Notes: generated by a model from the letters alone, not told the origin. Positions 1 through 7,233 are shown, counted from the first letter of the stretch. The stretch is 8,364 nt of DNA from Lachnospiraceae bacterium (GCA_017475845.1 JAFVEU010000188.1:1-8364), one strand, 5' to 3'. Translations and numbers: made by a program.

Positions 1-17
1 CGCCGCCGGTTTATATC

Positions 18-35
18 AATCCCGTACGGGGGATT
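18..35 (-). other. Short hairpin after oppF
   Basis: On the minus strand AATCCC (35-30) pairs with GGGATT (23-18) around a 6-nt loop, 17 nt past the oppF stop; an alternative fold uses the palindrome CCCGTACGGG. No T-run follows in the window, so it is not a convincing terminator. It may instead separate oppF from a further gene beyond the edge, such as oppA. Confidence 0.3.
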
Positions 36-51
36 ACCGTATTGTCCGGAA

Positions 52-1068
52 CTATACGATGACGAGCCTTCTGTTGCCCTTGTCGATGTTTTCGGTGAGC
101 TCTTTATGATGGCAGGCACAGAAGTGTCCCGGGGAAATCTCCTCAAACTCCGGAGTCTCATTTGTACATGTATCATCTGCGAAGGGACAGCGGGTGCAGA
201 ATGCGCAGCCCTTCGGCGGATTTACGGGACTGGGAACATCTCCCTGGAGGATGATCCTCTTTGACGCCCTTGCAGTCTTCGGATCCGCTATGGGTACTGC
301 GGAGATAAGGGAGCGGGTATAGGGATGTACCGAATGGAAAATGAGTTCCTCGGATTCCGCCAGCTCCACCATATGCCCGAGATACATAACGCCTATCCTG
401 TCGGAAATATGGTTTACCACAGAAAGATCATGGGCAATAAAGAGATAGGTGAGCTTCAGATCTCTCTGGAGTTCCTCAAACATATTGACCACCTGGGCCT
501 GTATGGAAACATCCAGTGCGGACACCGGCTCATCGCATACTATGAACTCCGGATCCACCGCTAAGGCCCTGGCAATACCTACCCTCTGTCTCTGTCCGCC
601 CGAAAACTCGTGGGGATAACGGTTGGCGTGCTCGGAATTAAGCCCTACCCTCTTTAAGAGCCCTATTATCCTGTCATATCTTTCCTTTTTGCTGCTGCAA
701 AGCTTATGGATATCCAGAGCTTCCCCCACTATATCTCCCACCGTCATACGGGGATCGAGGGAAGCATAGGGATCCTGGAAAACTATCTGCATCTTTCTAC
801 GGTAGGGCAGCATATCCGCCTTCTTACCGCTTTCACTGTCAAATAAGACCTCTCCGTCGTAGCTTATCTTTCCTGCAGTAGGCTCTATGAGCCGGAGGAT
901 CGAACGGCCGGTGGTGGTCTTTCCGCATCCGGACTCTCCCACCAGACCAAAGGTCTCGCCCTTTTTGATATAAAAGCTTACGTCATCAACGGCCTTTACC
1001 ACATTTTTAGACCCGGCAACGGGGAAATACTGTTTAAGCCCTTTAATATCAAGAAGAATGTCGCTCAT
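52..1068 (-). CDS. oppF: Oligopeptide ABC transporter ATP-binding protein OppF
   Basis: Cytoplasmic ATPase subunit that, paired with OppD, powers peptide import through the OppBC channel. The 338 residues show a full ABC set: Walker A GESGCGKTT (44-52), Q-loop Gln98, signature FSGGQ (155-159), Walker B FIVCDE (175-180) with catalytic Glu180, D-loop SALD (183-186) and switch His213. The C-terminal oligopeptide/dipeptide transporter extension (about 245-320) has cysteines at 288, 291, 294, 301, 317 and 319; related transporter ATPases are known to bind an Fe-S cluster in this region. The length is normal for the family. The ATG is preceded by GGGAGGTGA about 4 nt away and overlaps the oppD stop as ATGA, so translation is probably coupled. 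It is the last gene of the operon visible here. OppF versus DppF (dipeptide or other substrate) cannot be separated by sequence alone; the ATPase role is secure. Confidence 0.95.
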   Translation of the reverse strand: MSDILLDIKGLKQYFPVAGSKNVVKAVDDVSFYIKKGETFGLVGESGCGKTTTGRSILRLIEPTAGKISYDGEVLFDSESGKKADMLPYRRKMQIVFQDPYASLDPRMTVGDIVGEALDIHKLCSSKKERYDRIIGLLKRVGLNSEHANRYPHEFSGGQRQRVGIARALAVDPEFIVCDEPVSALDVSIQAQVVNMFEELQRDLKLTYLFIAHDLSVVNHISDRIGVMYLGHMVELAESEELIFHSVHPYTRSLISAVPIADPKTARASKRIILQGDVPSPVNPPKGCAFCTRCPFADDTCTNETPEFEEISPGHFCACHHKELTENIDKGNRRLVIV

Positions 1069-2069
1069 CTGTCACCTCCCTGACGGCTTTCAAATGCGGC
1101 TTTGGCATGGAGCCAGCATCTGGCGTAATGATGCTCTCCGAAATCCGTTCTGTCGGGCTTTTCCCTAAGGCATATCTTCATGCAGGAATCACATCTGGGA
1201 GCAAAAGGGCATCCCTTCGGAGGATTCAGGAGGTCCACCGGCTGACCCTCAATGGGAACCAGTGCGGAATACTCCTTCTCCTGGAATTTTGGAATGGATC
1301 TTAAGAGTCCCTTTGTATATTCATGCTTCGGCTCGTAGAAGATATCATCCGCGGAACCGTATTCCACTATCTCTCCCGCATACATGACCGCAATATTGTC
1401 ACACATGGAAGCTACGACACCCAGATCGTGGGTTATGAGCATGATGCCCATGCCCAGCTTCTGCTTTAAGTCATTCATAAGCTCCAGGATCTGGGCCTGA
1501 ATGGTAACGTCAAGAGCGGTAGTGGGCTCGTCCGCTATAAGGAGCTTAGGCTCGCAGGCCAGGGCTATGGCTATCATGACCCTCTGCCTCATGCCTCCCG
1601 AAAGCTCGTGAGGATACTGTTTTAAGCGCTTTTCAGGCTCATTGATACCCACCAGGTTAAGAAGCTCCGCAGCCCTTGCCTTCGCCTCAGCCGCAGACTT
1701 GTCCCCGTGGACCCGTACCGCTTCCTCTATCTGGTTTCCTATGGTATATACAGGATTTAAGGAAGTCATGGGATCCTGAAAGATAATGCTTATCTCCTTG
1801 CCGCGGATCTTCCTCATTTCCTTCTCTGTCATAAGGTCGATCCTGTGTCCGTTGAAATTGACCTCTCCGTCCACTATCTTTCCGTTATCCGCCGTAAGTC
1901 CCATAAGGGAATAGGCGGTGACGGACTTGCCGGAACCGGATTCTCCCACTATGCCAAGGACTTCCCCCTCCTTCATGCAGATAGAGACATCATTCAGTGC
2001 CTTTACCTCGCCCACGGGAGTAAAGAAGGAAAGCTTTTCGTGTTTTATGTCAACCAGATTTCCGTCCAT
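1065..2069 (-). CDS. oppD: Oligopeptide ABC transporter ATP-binding protein OppD
   Basis: Second cytoplasmic ATPase of the peptide importer. The 334 residues carry Walker A GESGSGKS (42-49), Q-loop Gln98, signature LSGGM (156-160), Walker B LLIADE (176-181) with catalytic Glu181, D-loop TALD (184-187) and switch His214. The C-terminal family extension has cysteines at 287, 293, 296, 300 and 318, including GCPFAPRC, the arrangement linked to [4Fe-4S] binding in some DppD/OppD proteins. The Met and following residues (VDIKHEKLSFFTPVGEVKAL) match the usual start of OppD. An in-frame TAA sits immediately upstream of the ATG, so no longer start is possible. The only Shine-Dalgarno-like sequence is unusually far away (see separate entry). 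It lies 20 nt after oppC and overlaps oppF by 4 nt. The OppD rather than OppF assignment rests on gene order and the LSGGMRQRVMIA stretch typical of OppD/DppD. Confidence 0.95.
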   Translation of the reverse strand: MDGNLVDIKHEKLSFFTPVGEVKALNDVSICMKEGEVLGIVGESGSGKSVTAYSLMGLTADNGKIVDGEVNFNGHRIDLMTEKEMRKIRGKEISIIFQDPMTSLNPVYTIGNQIEEAVRVHGDKSAAEAKARAAELLNLVGINEPEKRLKQYPHELSGGMRQRVMIAIALACEPKLLIADEPTTALDVTIQAQILELMNDLKQKLGMGIMLITHDLGVVASMCDNIAVMYAGEIVEYGSADDIFYEPKHEYTKGLLRSIPKFQEKEYSALVPIEGQPVDLLNPPKGCPFAPRCDSCMKICLREKPDRTDFGEHHYARCWLHAKAAFESRQGGDR

Positions 2070-2084
2070 TTAATATCGTTAATG

Positions 2085-2090
2085 CTCCTT
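2085..2090 (-). promoter_or_regulatory. Distant ribosome-binding site of oppD
   Basis: AAGGAG overlaps the last base of the oppC TAA stop and lies 15 nt from the oppD ATG, against the usual 5-9 nt. No better site exists closer, and an in-frame TAA just before the ATG blocks an earlier start. OppD synthesis may rely on ribosomes finishing oppC. Confidence 0.5.
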
Positions 2091-3136
2091 TATTTCTTCA
2101 TCTTGGGATCAAAGGCATCGCGAAGGCCGTCCCCCAGAAGGTTAAAGCTCAAAATGATTATAAAGATCATAAATGCCGGAGCAAAGAGCTTCTCCGGATA
2201 GGTCTGCAGCCCGTTCAGCGCATTGGAGGCGAGGGATCCCAGGGAAGGCATGGGTGCCTGCACTCCAAGTCCCAGGAAGCTTAAGAAGGACTCCGTAAAA
2301 ATGGATGAGGGGATCTGCAGTGTGGTGGTGACTATAAGCGTACCTATGCAGTTTGTGATAAGATGCTTCCTTATCACCCTTCCGTCCGTTGCTCCCAGAG
2401 CTTTCGCGGCGGTGACGTATTCATTCTGCTTGAGCACCATGATCTGTCCCCTGACGATACGTGCCATTCCCACCCAGTAGAGCAGGGCAAATACAAGGAA
2501 CATGGATACCATATTCGGTCCCAGAGACGTGATCCACCCGAATCCCGGCGTTTTCGAAAGATTCTGCAGCGGAAACTTAAGAACCTGCGCCAGCAGTATG
2601 ATTATCAGCACATCCGGCACGGTATAGAGGATATCCACTATCCTCATCATCACCATATCCACGGCGCCTCCGAAATACCCGGCCACTGCGCCGTAAACCG
2701 AGCCTATGAGAAGGATAAGGGCTGACGCTATTATTCCCACAGTCATCGAAACTCTGGCCCCCACCATTACACGGATGGTATAGTCCCTTCCGTTCTGGTC
2801 GGTGCCCAGGAAATGGGGAAAAACGCTCTCCCCCGCTGCCATTCTTTCCATCTCCTTTGCGGAATACTCCATGATCCCCAGACGCTCCGACCCCTTTATC
2901 TGCTGCTCATACGCATAGGGATAAAAAGGAGGTACTATGAATGCGAGCACCAGGATGAGCAATACTATCACAAAGGCGGTCATGGCTATCTTATTTTTCC
3001 TGAACCTCCTGAGCCCGTCCTGCCAGAACCCGACGGATTCACGCATTATGACCAGTGATTCCTTTTCATCAGCGGAAGCCGGAAGGAAATCATCAACATT
3101 CAGTTGAAGTGACAAAGGATTCTTGATATTCCCCAA
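2090..3136 (-). CDS. oppC: Oligopeptide ABC transporter permease OppC
   Basis: Membrane permease that forms half of the peptide channel with OppB. The 348 residues start with a cytoplasmic tail (1-50) ending in GLRRFRKNKIAM, typical of OppC, then a first membrane helix (about 51-71) and an extracytoplasmic loop. The conserved HFLGTDQNGRD (108-118) leads into the transport core, with further helices near 129-155, 162-184, 208-228, 263-283 and 318-335. The EAA coupling loop EYVTAAKALGATDGRVIRKH (239-258) is the docking site for an ATPase. The start codon is TTG, read from the minus strand at 3136-3134, with AAGAGGT 7 nt upstream. The next Met (residue 31) would remove most of the tail and has no comparable support. 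The gene lies 13 nt after oppB and 20 nt before oppD. The family is certain; the exact start is likely. Confidence 0.93.
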   Translation of the reverse strand: MGNIKNPLSLQLNVDDFLPASADEKESLVIMRESVGFWQDGLRRFRKNKIAMTAFVIVLLILVLAFIVPPFYPYAYEQQIKGSERLGIMEYSAKEMERMAAGESVFPHFLGTDQNGRDYTIRVMVGARVSMTVGIIASALILLIGSVYGAVAGYFGGAVDMVMMRIVDILYTVPDVLIIILLAQVLKFPLQNLSKTPGFGWITSLGPNMVSMFLVFALLYWVGMARIVRGQIMVLKQNEYVTAAKALGATDGRVIRKHLITNCIGTLIVTTTLQIPSSIFTESFLSFLGLGVQAPMPSLGSLASNALNGLQTYPEKLFAPAFMIFIIILSFNLLGDGLRDAFDPKMKK

Positions 3137-3143
3137 AGTCTTT

Positions 3144-3150
3144 ACCTCTT
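3144..3150 (-). promoter_or_regulatory. Ribosome-binding site supporting the TTG start of oppC
   Basis: AAGAGGT on the minus strand lies 7 nt before TTG (3136-3134), and its first base is shared with the oppB TAA stop. Its good spacing is the main reason to accept TTG over a downstream ATG, and the overlap suggests coupling to oppB translation. Confidence 0.65.
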
Positions 3151-4067
3151 TATTTCAGTTTGATCCTGGGATCGATAAACGCATAGGCAATGTCCACCAC
3201 CACATTCATCACTATGATGAAGCAGGCTAAAAATATGGTGGTTCCCATTATCAGCGGATAATCCCTGGAAGGGATGGCACTTACAAACTCATGTCCCAGT
3301 CCCGGGATCGTGAAGATCTTTTCTATTATAAAGCTGCCCGTCATAAGAGAAGCCAGCAGGGGGCCCAGATAAGTGACCACAGGCAGTATGGCATTTCTCA
3401 GTGCGTGTTTGAAAATGGATTTGAAGGTAGTAACTCCCTTTGCCCTGGCGGTACGCATATAATCCTGTCCTATAACATCCAGCATGGATGAGCGCATAAG
3501 CCTTGCGATATAGCAGGTAGGATAAAGGGACAGCGCTATGACCGGCATTATATAGCTTGCCGGAGAATCCAGCCCCAAAGAGGGCAGGAGCTTAAGCTTT
3601 ACGGAAAGAAAATACATCATGAGTGTGGATGTGAGAAAGCTGGGTATGGCTATTCCCGCAGTGGAAAACACGATAATGACATTATCCAGAGTCTTTCCCC
3701 TCTTGAAAGCCGCAATGGATCCCAGAGGAACGCCTATACATACCGAAACCAATACGGCAAGACCTCCCAGCCTTGCGGATACGGGAAACTTATTTCCGAT
3801 TATGTCATTGACGGTAAATCCCCTCTTTTTAATGGAAACCCCCATATCGCCGTGGAGCAGGTCTCCCATATAGGTGAGATACTGAATGAACAGTGGCTTA
3901 TCAAGCCCGTATTTTGCTTCCATGGCCGCCTGGGCCTGAGGTGTCACGGCCTTTTCCGAAAGGAAGGGACCTCCCGGGACCAGATTCATTATAAAGAAAG
4001 TAAGGGTGGCAACTATAAAAGCTGTCAAAATACCCATCAAAATACGTTTTATAATATATTTAACCAT
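3150..4067 (-). CDS. oppB: Oligopeptide ABC transporter permease OppB
   Basis: First gene of the operon and the second membrane permease of the importer. The 305 residues begin with the typical MVKYIIKRIL, followed by a membrane helix (about 9-30) and an NLVPGGPF motif characteristic of OppB/DppB. A large extracytoplasmic segment contains YGLDKPLFIQY and GDMGVSI. Core helices lie near 100-121, 130-155, 172-187, 228-247 and 273-298. The EAA loop DYMRTARAKGVTTFKSIFKH (202-221) and the later IFTIPGLG (251-258) are family hallmarks. The ATG has a strong GGAGG about 5 nt upstream, and a sigma-A-like promoter lies just before it. The length (about 305-310) is standard. Substrate class (oligopeptide, dipeptide or another solute such as nickel) is not provable without the binding protein, which is absent from the window. 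Confidence 0.94.
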   Translation of the reverse strand: MVKYIIKRILMGILTAFIVATLTFFIMNLVPGGPFLSEKAVTPQAQAAMEAKYGLDKPLFIQYLTYMGDLLHGDMGVSIKKRGFTVNDIIGNKFPVSARLGGLAVLVSVCIGVPLGSIAAFKRGKTLDNVIIVFSTAGIAIPSFLTSTLMMYFLSVKLKLLPSLGLDSPASYIMPVIALSLYPTCYIARLMRSSMLDVIGQDYMRTARAKGVTTFKSIFKHALRNAILPVVTYLGPLLASLMTGSFIIEKIFTIPGLGHEFVSAIPSRDYPLIMGTTIFLACFIIVMNVVVDIAYAFIDPRIKLK

Positions 4068-4091
4068 TCTCCCTCCAAAAATACGTTATCT

Positions 4092-4120
4092 ATAATATTG
4101 ATTTAATCATAAACTGTCAA
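4092..4120 (-). promoter_or_regulatory. Sigma-A-type promoter of the opp operon
   Basis: On the minus strand, a perfect TTGACA (4120-4115) is followed by a 17-nt spacer and TATTAT (4097-4092), one mismatch from the consensus. Transcription would start near 4085, giving a leader of about 18 nt that holds the oppB GGAGG. The match, the ideal spacing and the position right before the first gene make this the likely operon promoter. It has not been measured. Confidence 0.75.
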
Positions 4121-4122
4121 CT

Positions 4123-4167
4123 TTATCTGCAATAGTGACAAAAATTATAAAAAAATTCATCAGATAA
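4123..4167. repeat. Inverted repeat TTATCTG/CAGATAA between the divergent promoters
   Basis: TTATCTG (4123-4129) and CAGATAA (4161-4167) form a perfect 7-bp inverted repeat with 31 bp between the arms. The left arm abuts the -35 of the opp promoter (2 bp away). The right arm abuts the -35 position of the opposite promoter. This suits a shared regulator, but the region is AT-rich and a chance match is possible. Confidence 0.25.
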
Positions 4168-4190
4168 TAGCATATTGCACGAAAATATTG

Positions 4191-4196
4191 TATAAT
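4191..4196 (+). promoter_or_regulatory. -10 element of the EAL/HDOD gene promoter
   Basis: A perfect TATAAT lies 62 nt before the start codon. At 17-nt spacing the -35 region (4168-4173) is TAGCAT, a poor match. A nearby TTGCAC (4175-4180) is too close, with only 10 nt between. The promoter is thus probably weak or needs an activator. A start near 4203 would give a leader of about 56 nt. Confidence 0.5.
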
Positions 4197-4212
4197 CTTA
4201 TTGGAATATCGC

Positions 4213-4236
4213 CAAAAAGCCTTTGACAACTTTTTG
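4213..4236 (+). other. Small inverted repeat in the leader of the EAL/HDOD gene
   Basis: CAAAAAG (4213-4219) and CTTTTTG (4230-4236) are perfectly complementary around a 10-nt loop. They lie between the predicted transcription start and the ribosome site. The stem is short and mostly A-T, so it may be chance; it could be an operator half-site pair or a weak leader hairpin. Confidence 0.25.
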
Positions 4237-4258
4237 AGCGGCCTGAAGGGAGAAAAAT

Positions 4259-5488
4259 ATGTTAGCAGCACTCATGCCTCTTTTTAATGAAAAAATGACA
4301 GTTAAGGCTTACTCAGTCTTCTCCGAAAAGGAAAATCCTTTCTTAAGTCCCGATATCGCAGTTGGTGCAAGGTATAACGGCGTGGGCAGGATTTCAGGTC
4401 TGGAAGTCGTAGGCAGTATGGGGGCTGCCGTTCTGTCAGATGAAAAGGATGTTTTCGTGCCGGTGGACAACATCGGGATATTTGCGGATATTACAGGACA
4501 GTGCACAGTGCCCAGGAACAGAGTCGTGCTCCTTTTAGATAAATCCGTTACCCCGGATGAAGACTACGTTAAAAGGATCAAGCTCCTTAAAGCCCAGGGC
4601 TTCCGTATCGCCATCAGGAAACTCACCGTGGATCTCTTTGAGTCCTACAGGCCCATCCTTACCGAGTGCGATTATGTCCTGCTGGATCATAAAAAGATAG
4701 TCATTTCCAAAGCGAAGATCTATTTTTCAAAGCTTTATCCGGATATGAAGCTGGTAGCGGTAAACGTCAACAGCCAGGAGGATTATTCAACCCTCAGCGC
4801 CGACGGAAAATACGACCTCTATGAGGGCGAGTTCTTCCGTCTCCCCGTTACCTCCAATGAAAAAGAAGTCAACCCCTTAAAGGTCAACTATATAGAGCTC
4901 TTAAACGTGGTAAATGCTCCGGACTTCGATCTCACCGATGCCGCAGACGTCATAGGACGCGATGCCGGCCTTGTGATCTCCCTTCTGGAGATAGTGAACC
5001 ATATCGCCATCAATTCCGAGATCACCTCCGTCCGCCACGCAGCAGCCATGCTGGGGCAGAGGGAGCTTAAGCGCTGGATCAACACCGCCGTTACCAAGGA
5101 GCTCTGCGCCGACAAGCCCAGTGAGATCACCAGGATGTCCATGGTAAGGGCAAAGTTCGCGGAAAACCTGGCTCCTGTCTTCAACATCGGCGGTTTTGCA
5201 TCGGAGCTCTTCCTCACGGGACTGTTCTCCTGCATAGATATCATGTTGGACAAGCCCATGGATGAAGCGCTGAAGATGCTTCATGTTTCCAAGAACATAA
5301 ACGATGCCCTCATAAGCGGCAAGGGCGAGCTGGCACCCGTCATCGATTTCGTCCGTCTCTACGAGAACGCCGAATTCATCGAAGTCTGCCGCCGCATGGT
5401 AGTGGACGACATCGACATGAACACCGTCTACACCGCTTACTTAAGCGCACTCAGCTGGTACAGAGATCTCTTCATCAAGAACGAGTGA
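4259..5488 (+). CDS. Degenerate EAL / HDOD domain signal-transduction protein (YuxH-like)
   Basis: 409-residue soluble protein with no signal peptide or membrane segment. It resembles the EAL plus modified HD family (COG3434, YuxH type). The N-terminal half (about 1-195) follows the EAL-domain layout, but AYSVFS replaces the usual E-L-L signature, and the later DYIKIDF and AEKVE blocks read as DYVLLDH (138-144) and VAVNVNS (166-172). Metal- and c-di-GMP-binding residues are therefore missing and phosphodiesterase activity is unlikely. YEGEFFRLP (188-196) matches the usual QGYFFSKP end of the domain. The C-terminal half (about 205-400) is HDOD: LLNVVNAPDFDL, a GRDAGLVISLLEIVN helix pair, and SVRHAAAMLGQRELKRWI; it lacks HD metal ligands. 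AAGGGAG lies 6 nt before the ATG. It is transcribed alone, divergently from oppB, and ends at a strong terminator. Role inferred as scaffold or regulator; partner unknown. Confidence 0.85.
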   Translation: MLAALMPLFNEKMTVKAYSVFSEKENPFLSPDIAVGARYNGVGRISGLEVVGSMGAAVLSDEKDVFVPVDNIGIFADITGQCTVPRNRVVLLLDKSVTPDEDYVKRIKLLKAQGFRIAIRKLTVDLFESYRPILTECDYVLLDHKKIVISKAKIYFSKLYPDMKLVAVNVNSQEDYSTLSADGKYDLYEGEFFRLPVTSNEKEVNPLKVNYIELLNVVNAPDFDLTDAADVIGRDAGLVISLLEIVNHIAINSEITSVRHAAAMLGQRELKRWINTAVTKELCADKPSEITRMSMVRAKFAENLAPVFNIGGFASELFLTGLFSCIDIMLDKPMDEALKMLHVSKNINDALISGKGELAPVIDFVRLYENAEFIEVCRRMVVDDIDMNTVYTAYLSALSWYRDLFIKNE

Positions 5489-5510
5489 TCGTCCATAAGC
5501 AGGATAAAGC

Positions 5511-5538
5511 AAAGGAGCCGGGCCACGGCTCCTTTTTT
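5511..5538 (+). terminator. Rho-independent terminator of the EAL/HDOD gene
   Basis: AAAGGAGCCG (5511-5520) pairs perfectly with CGGCTCCTTT (5526-5535) around a 5-nt loop. The run of six T at 5533-5538 partly overlaps the stem end. It lies 22 nt after the stop codon. Read from the minus strand the same stem is followed by TTTGCTTTAT, a weaker tract, so it may also serve the convergent polymerase/ligase gene that ends at 5567. Confidence 0.9.
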
Positions 5539-5566
5539 GTATCATCCTTTATATCAATGGACGTCA

Positions 5567-7222
5567 TTACCAGTTCTCGGAAATGGATATCAGCCCGTCA
5601 TAGCGGATAATGCTGATGCCTGCTGCAATGAATACAAATATGAACGGCGTGCAGGTGATACGCTGGTAGCAGAAGAAATTATGGGCAAAATATGATGCTA
5701 TGCACATCATTATGCCTATTAATTCCGGGTGCTTCTTGTAGTTTTTTGCTCCAAGAACAAAAGCGGAAATAAAAATGCCGAGATAGGTGATCCCTCCCAG
5801 GATACCTCCATTAACGAACTGACACAGCCACTCATTATGGGAACAGATCAGTTGTTTTTCATTGTATATGGCATTTAACTCTTCTGCGCAGTATTTATAA
5901 ACCATTTCATGGAATTCATCCGGACCGCAGCCCAGGATGAATCTCACCGGATCATCCGTGAAGGTGCAGATCATTGTTTTTATCGAAGTCGTCCATGCGA
6001 TCCCTCTGTGATTTCCCCAATACTCATTAAAGTACAGATAGCTTTCCTGGGCGATGGCATCCTTTACAAAGCTTATGGGATCCGGCAGCAGACCTTTAGT
6101 GTTCAGGATAATATAAAGCACTACCGCTATCACCCCTGCCACCGCCAGGATATAGATCACCGTACGGATAATCTTAAAAGAGCTGATATCTATTATCTTT
6201 CCTTTTTTCTCCGAGATCAGGATCAGAGCATACAGAATAGCCACAACGGCGATAACGATCCACAACAGATTGTTTTCGGAAAAGAAGGTCATGATCTTTC
6301 CCACACCTTTAGCCCTGTCGGGAAAAGCCTTTCTTAAAAATCCCGCAACTCTCCAGGAAATAAGCATGGTAAGAAGTATCTCCAGGAAAGCCTTCATACG
6401 TTTTGTCTCATCAAAGGAAAACCAGAACAGCACTCCGTACATACCGATAAGCCCCAGAAAAGCGCTGTCCGCATTCTGTGTGATTATCGTAAGGAAGCCT
6501 ATGAGCATAAAAGCAAAAGATGCGATCTTTATACGTTTATCTGAAGTATACCAGTAGATAAAGACTCCCAGCGGGAATATGGTCAGTACATATCCGGAGT
6601 ACATCGTATACTGTCCTATAGTGGACAGATAATCACTTGCCTCATTGGCTCCCCCTGTATATATGCTCAGAATATCGATACTGAAGCGATTCAGAAAACC
6701 GGTCAGAAAAACAAAACCCGTGGCTCCCAGATAAAGGATCAGGGAAGTGCTGTTCCACCTCCAGTAGTATGCCACAAAGAAATAGACAGCCACGAAAGCA
6801 AGCTGTGACAGCAGTCCCATATACCATGTGGGGAAACCGTAGACAAAGTATTTCCTGTATGGCGTAAGAATACATGTCAGACAGGTAAGGACACCATATA
6901 AGAGCACAAAGAGATCCGTAGACCGGGCCTTATCTACAAAGAAGGCTTTCAGTTCCTTCCGTTTCACAAGAGCCACTATGTTGAAAATGAGTCCGATCAC
7001 CGCAAAGAACATGAAGGTAGGTATCTTAAAAAGGGAATTCGCCGCATAATACGTGATTATCCGGAAAATATGCCATTTGGAATCACCTATGTCACTGAAT
7101 CCCTTTTCGTAGTAAAGAGGATATATGACAAAGAGGAGAAAGAGATAGATCCCCGTAAGCTCGGTCAGGTATCTGAAAGATAAAGGTGATTTGTTTACTT
7201 CTGCCGCATGTTTCTTTTTCAT
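5567..7222 (-). CDS. O-antigen ligase / polysaccharide polymerase-family membrane protein (Wzy_C-like)
   Basis: 551-residue polytopic membrane protein with roughly a dozen hydrophobic segments (for example about 22-36, 67-85, 104-118, 135-153, 160-175, 208-224, 234-248, 253-268, 318-337, 352-373, 475-490, 503-515, 525-539). The long extracytoplasmic loop near 375-465 carries the ligase/polymerase signature: NHRGIAW (404-410), then ILGCGPDEFHEM (429-440), then SHNEWLCQFVNGGILGGITY (461-480). The Arg of the first block and the His of HNE are the residues usually held to act in WaaL/Wzy glycosyl transfer. It probably joins lipid-linked glycan units, or attaches them to an acceptor, on the outer membrane face. 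The ATG has AAGG 7 nt upstream, a modest ribosome site. The flippase lies just upstream on the same strand, supporting a surface-glycan locus. Polymerase versus ligase cannot be settled from sequence, so no symbol is given. Confidence 0.85.
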   Translation of the reverse strand: MKKKHAAEVNKSPLSFRYLTELTGIYLFLLFVIYPLYYEKGFSDIGDSKWHIFRIITYYAANSLFKIPTFMFFAVIGLIFNIVALVKRKELKAFFVDKARSTDLFVLLYGVLTCLTCILTPYRKYFVYGFPTWYMGLLSQLAFVAVYFFVAYYWRWNSTSLILYLGATGFVFLTGFLNRFSIDILSIYTGGANEASDYLSTIGQYTMYSGYVLTIFPLGVFIYWYTSDKRIKIASFAFMLIGFLTIITQNADSAFLGLIGMYGVLFWFSFDETKRMKAFLEILLTMLISWRVAGFLRKAFPDRAKGVGKIMTFFSENNLLWIVIAVVAILYALILISEKKGKIIDISSFKIIRTVIYILAVAGVIAVVLYIILNTKGLLPDPISFVKDAIAQESYLYFNEYWGNHRGIAWTTSIKTMICTFTDDPVRFILGCGPDEFHEMVYKYCAEELNAIYNEKQLICSHNEWLCQFVNGGILGGITYLGIFISAFVLGAKNYKKHPELIGIMMCIASYFAHNFFCYQRITCTPFIFVFIAAGISIIRYDGLISISENW

Positions 7223-7233
7223 TTTTTGACCTT

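Noticed and set aside
18..35. Hairpin after oppF as a rho-independent terminator
   Set aside because: The stem is short and no T-tract follows within the window, so it is listed only as a hairpin.
1845..2201. Plus-strand open frame across the oppC/oppD junction
   Set aside because: It is antisense to two well-supported genes and its product shows no recognisable domain.
4107..4170. CodY, GlnR/TnrA or similar known operator in the divergent region
   Set aside because: No sequence there fits the published consensus patterns well enough; only an unnamed inverted repeat is reported.
4175..4196. TTGCAC and TATAAT as a -35/-10 pair for the EAL/HDOD gene
   Set aside because: The spacer is only 10 nt, far short of the usual 16-18; only the -10 was kept.
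4223..4228. TTGACA in the EAL/HDOD leader as a second promoter -35
   Set aside because: No acceptable -10 follows at 15-19 nt; that position is occupied by the ribosome-binding region.
4901..5284. Long minus-strand open frames inside the EAL/HDOD gene
   Set aside because: Their products have no family resemblance, they lie opposite a convincing gene, and they reflect the GC-rich codon use of that stretch.
5548..5558. TTTATATCAAT here and at 10-20, both just past gene ends, as a shared site
   Set aside because: An 11-nt AT-rich match in two places is weak, and there is no symmetry or duplicated flank to suggest an attachment or insertion site.
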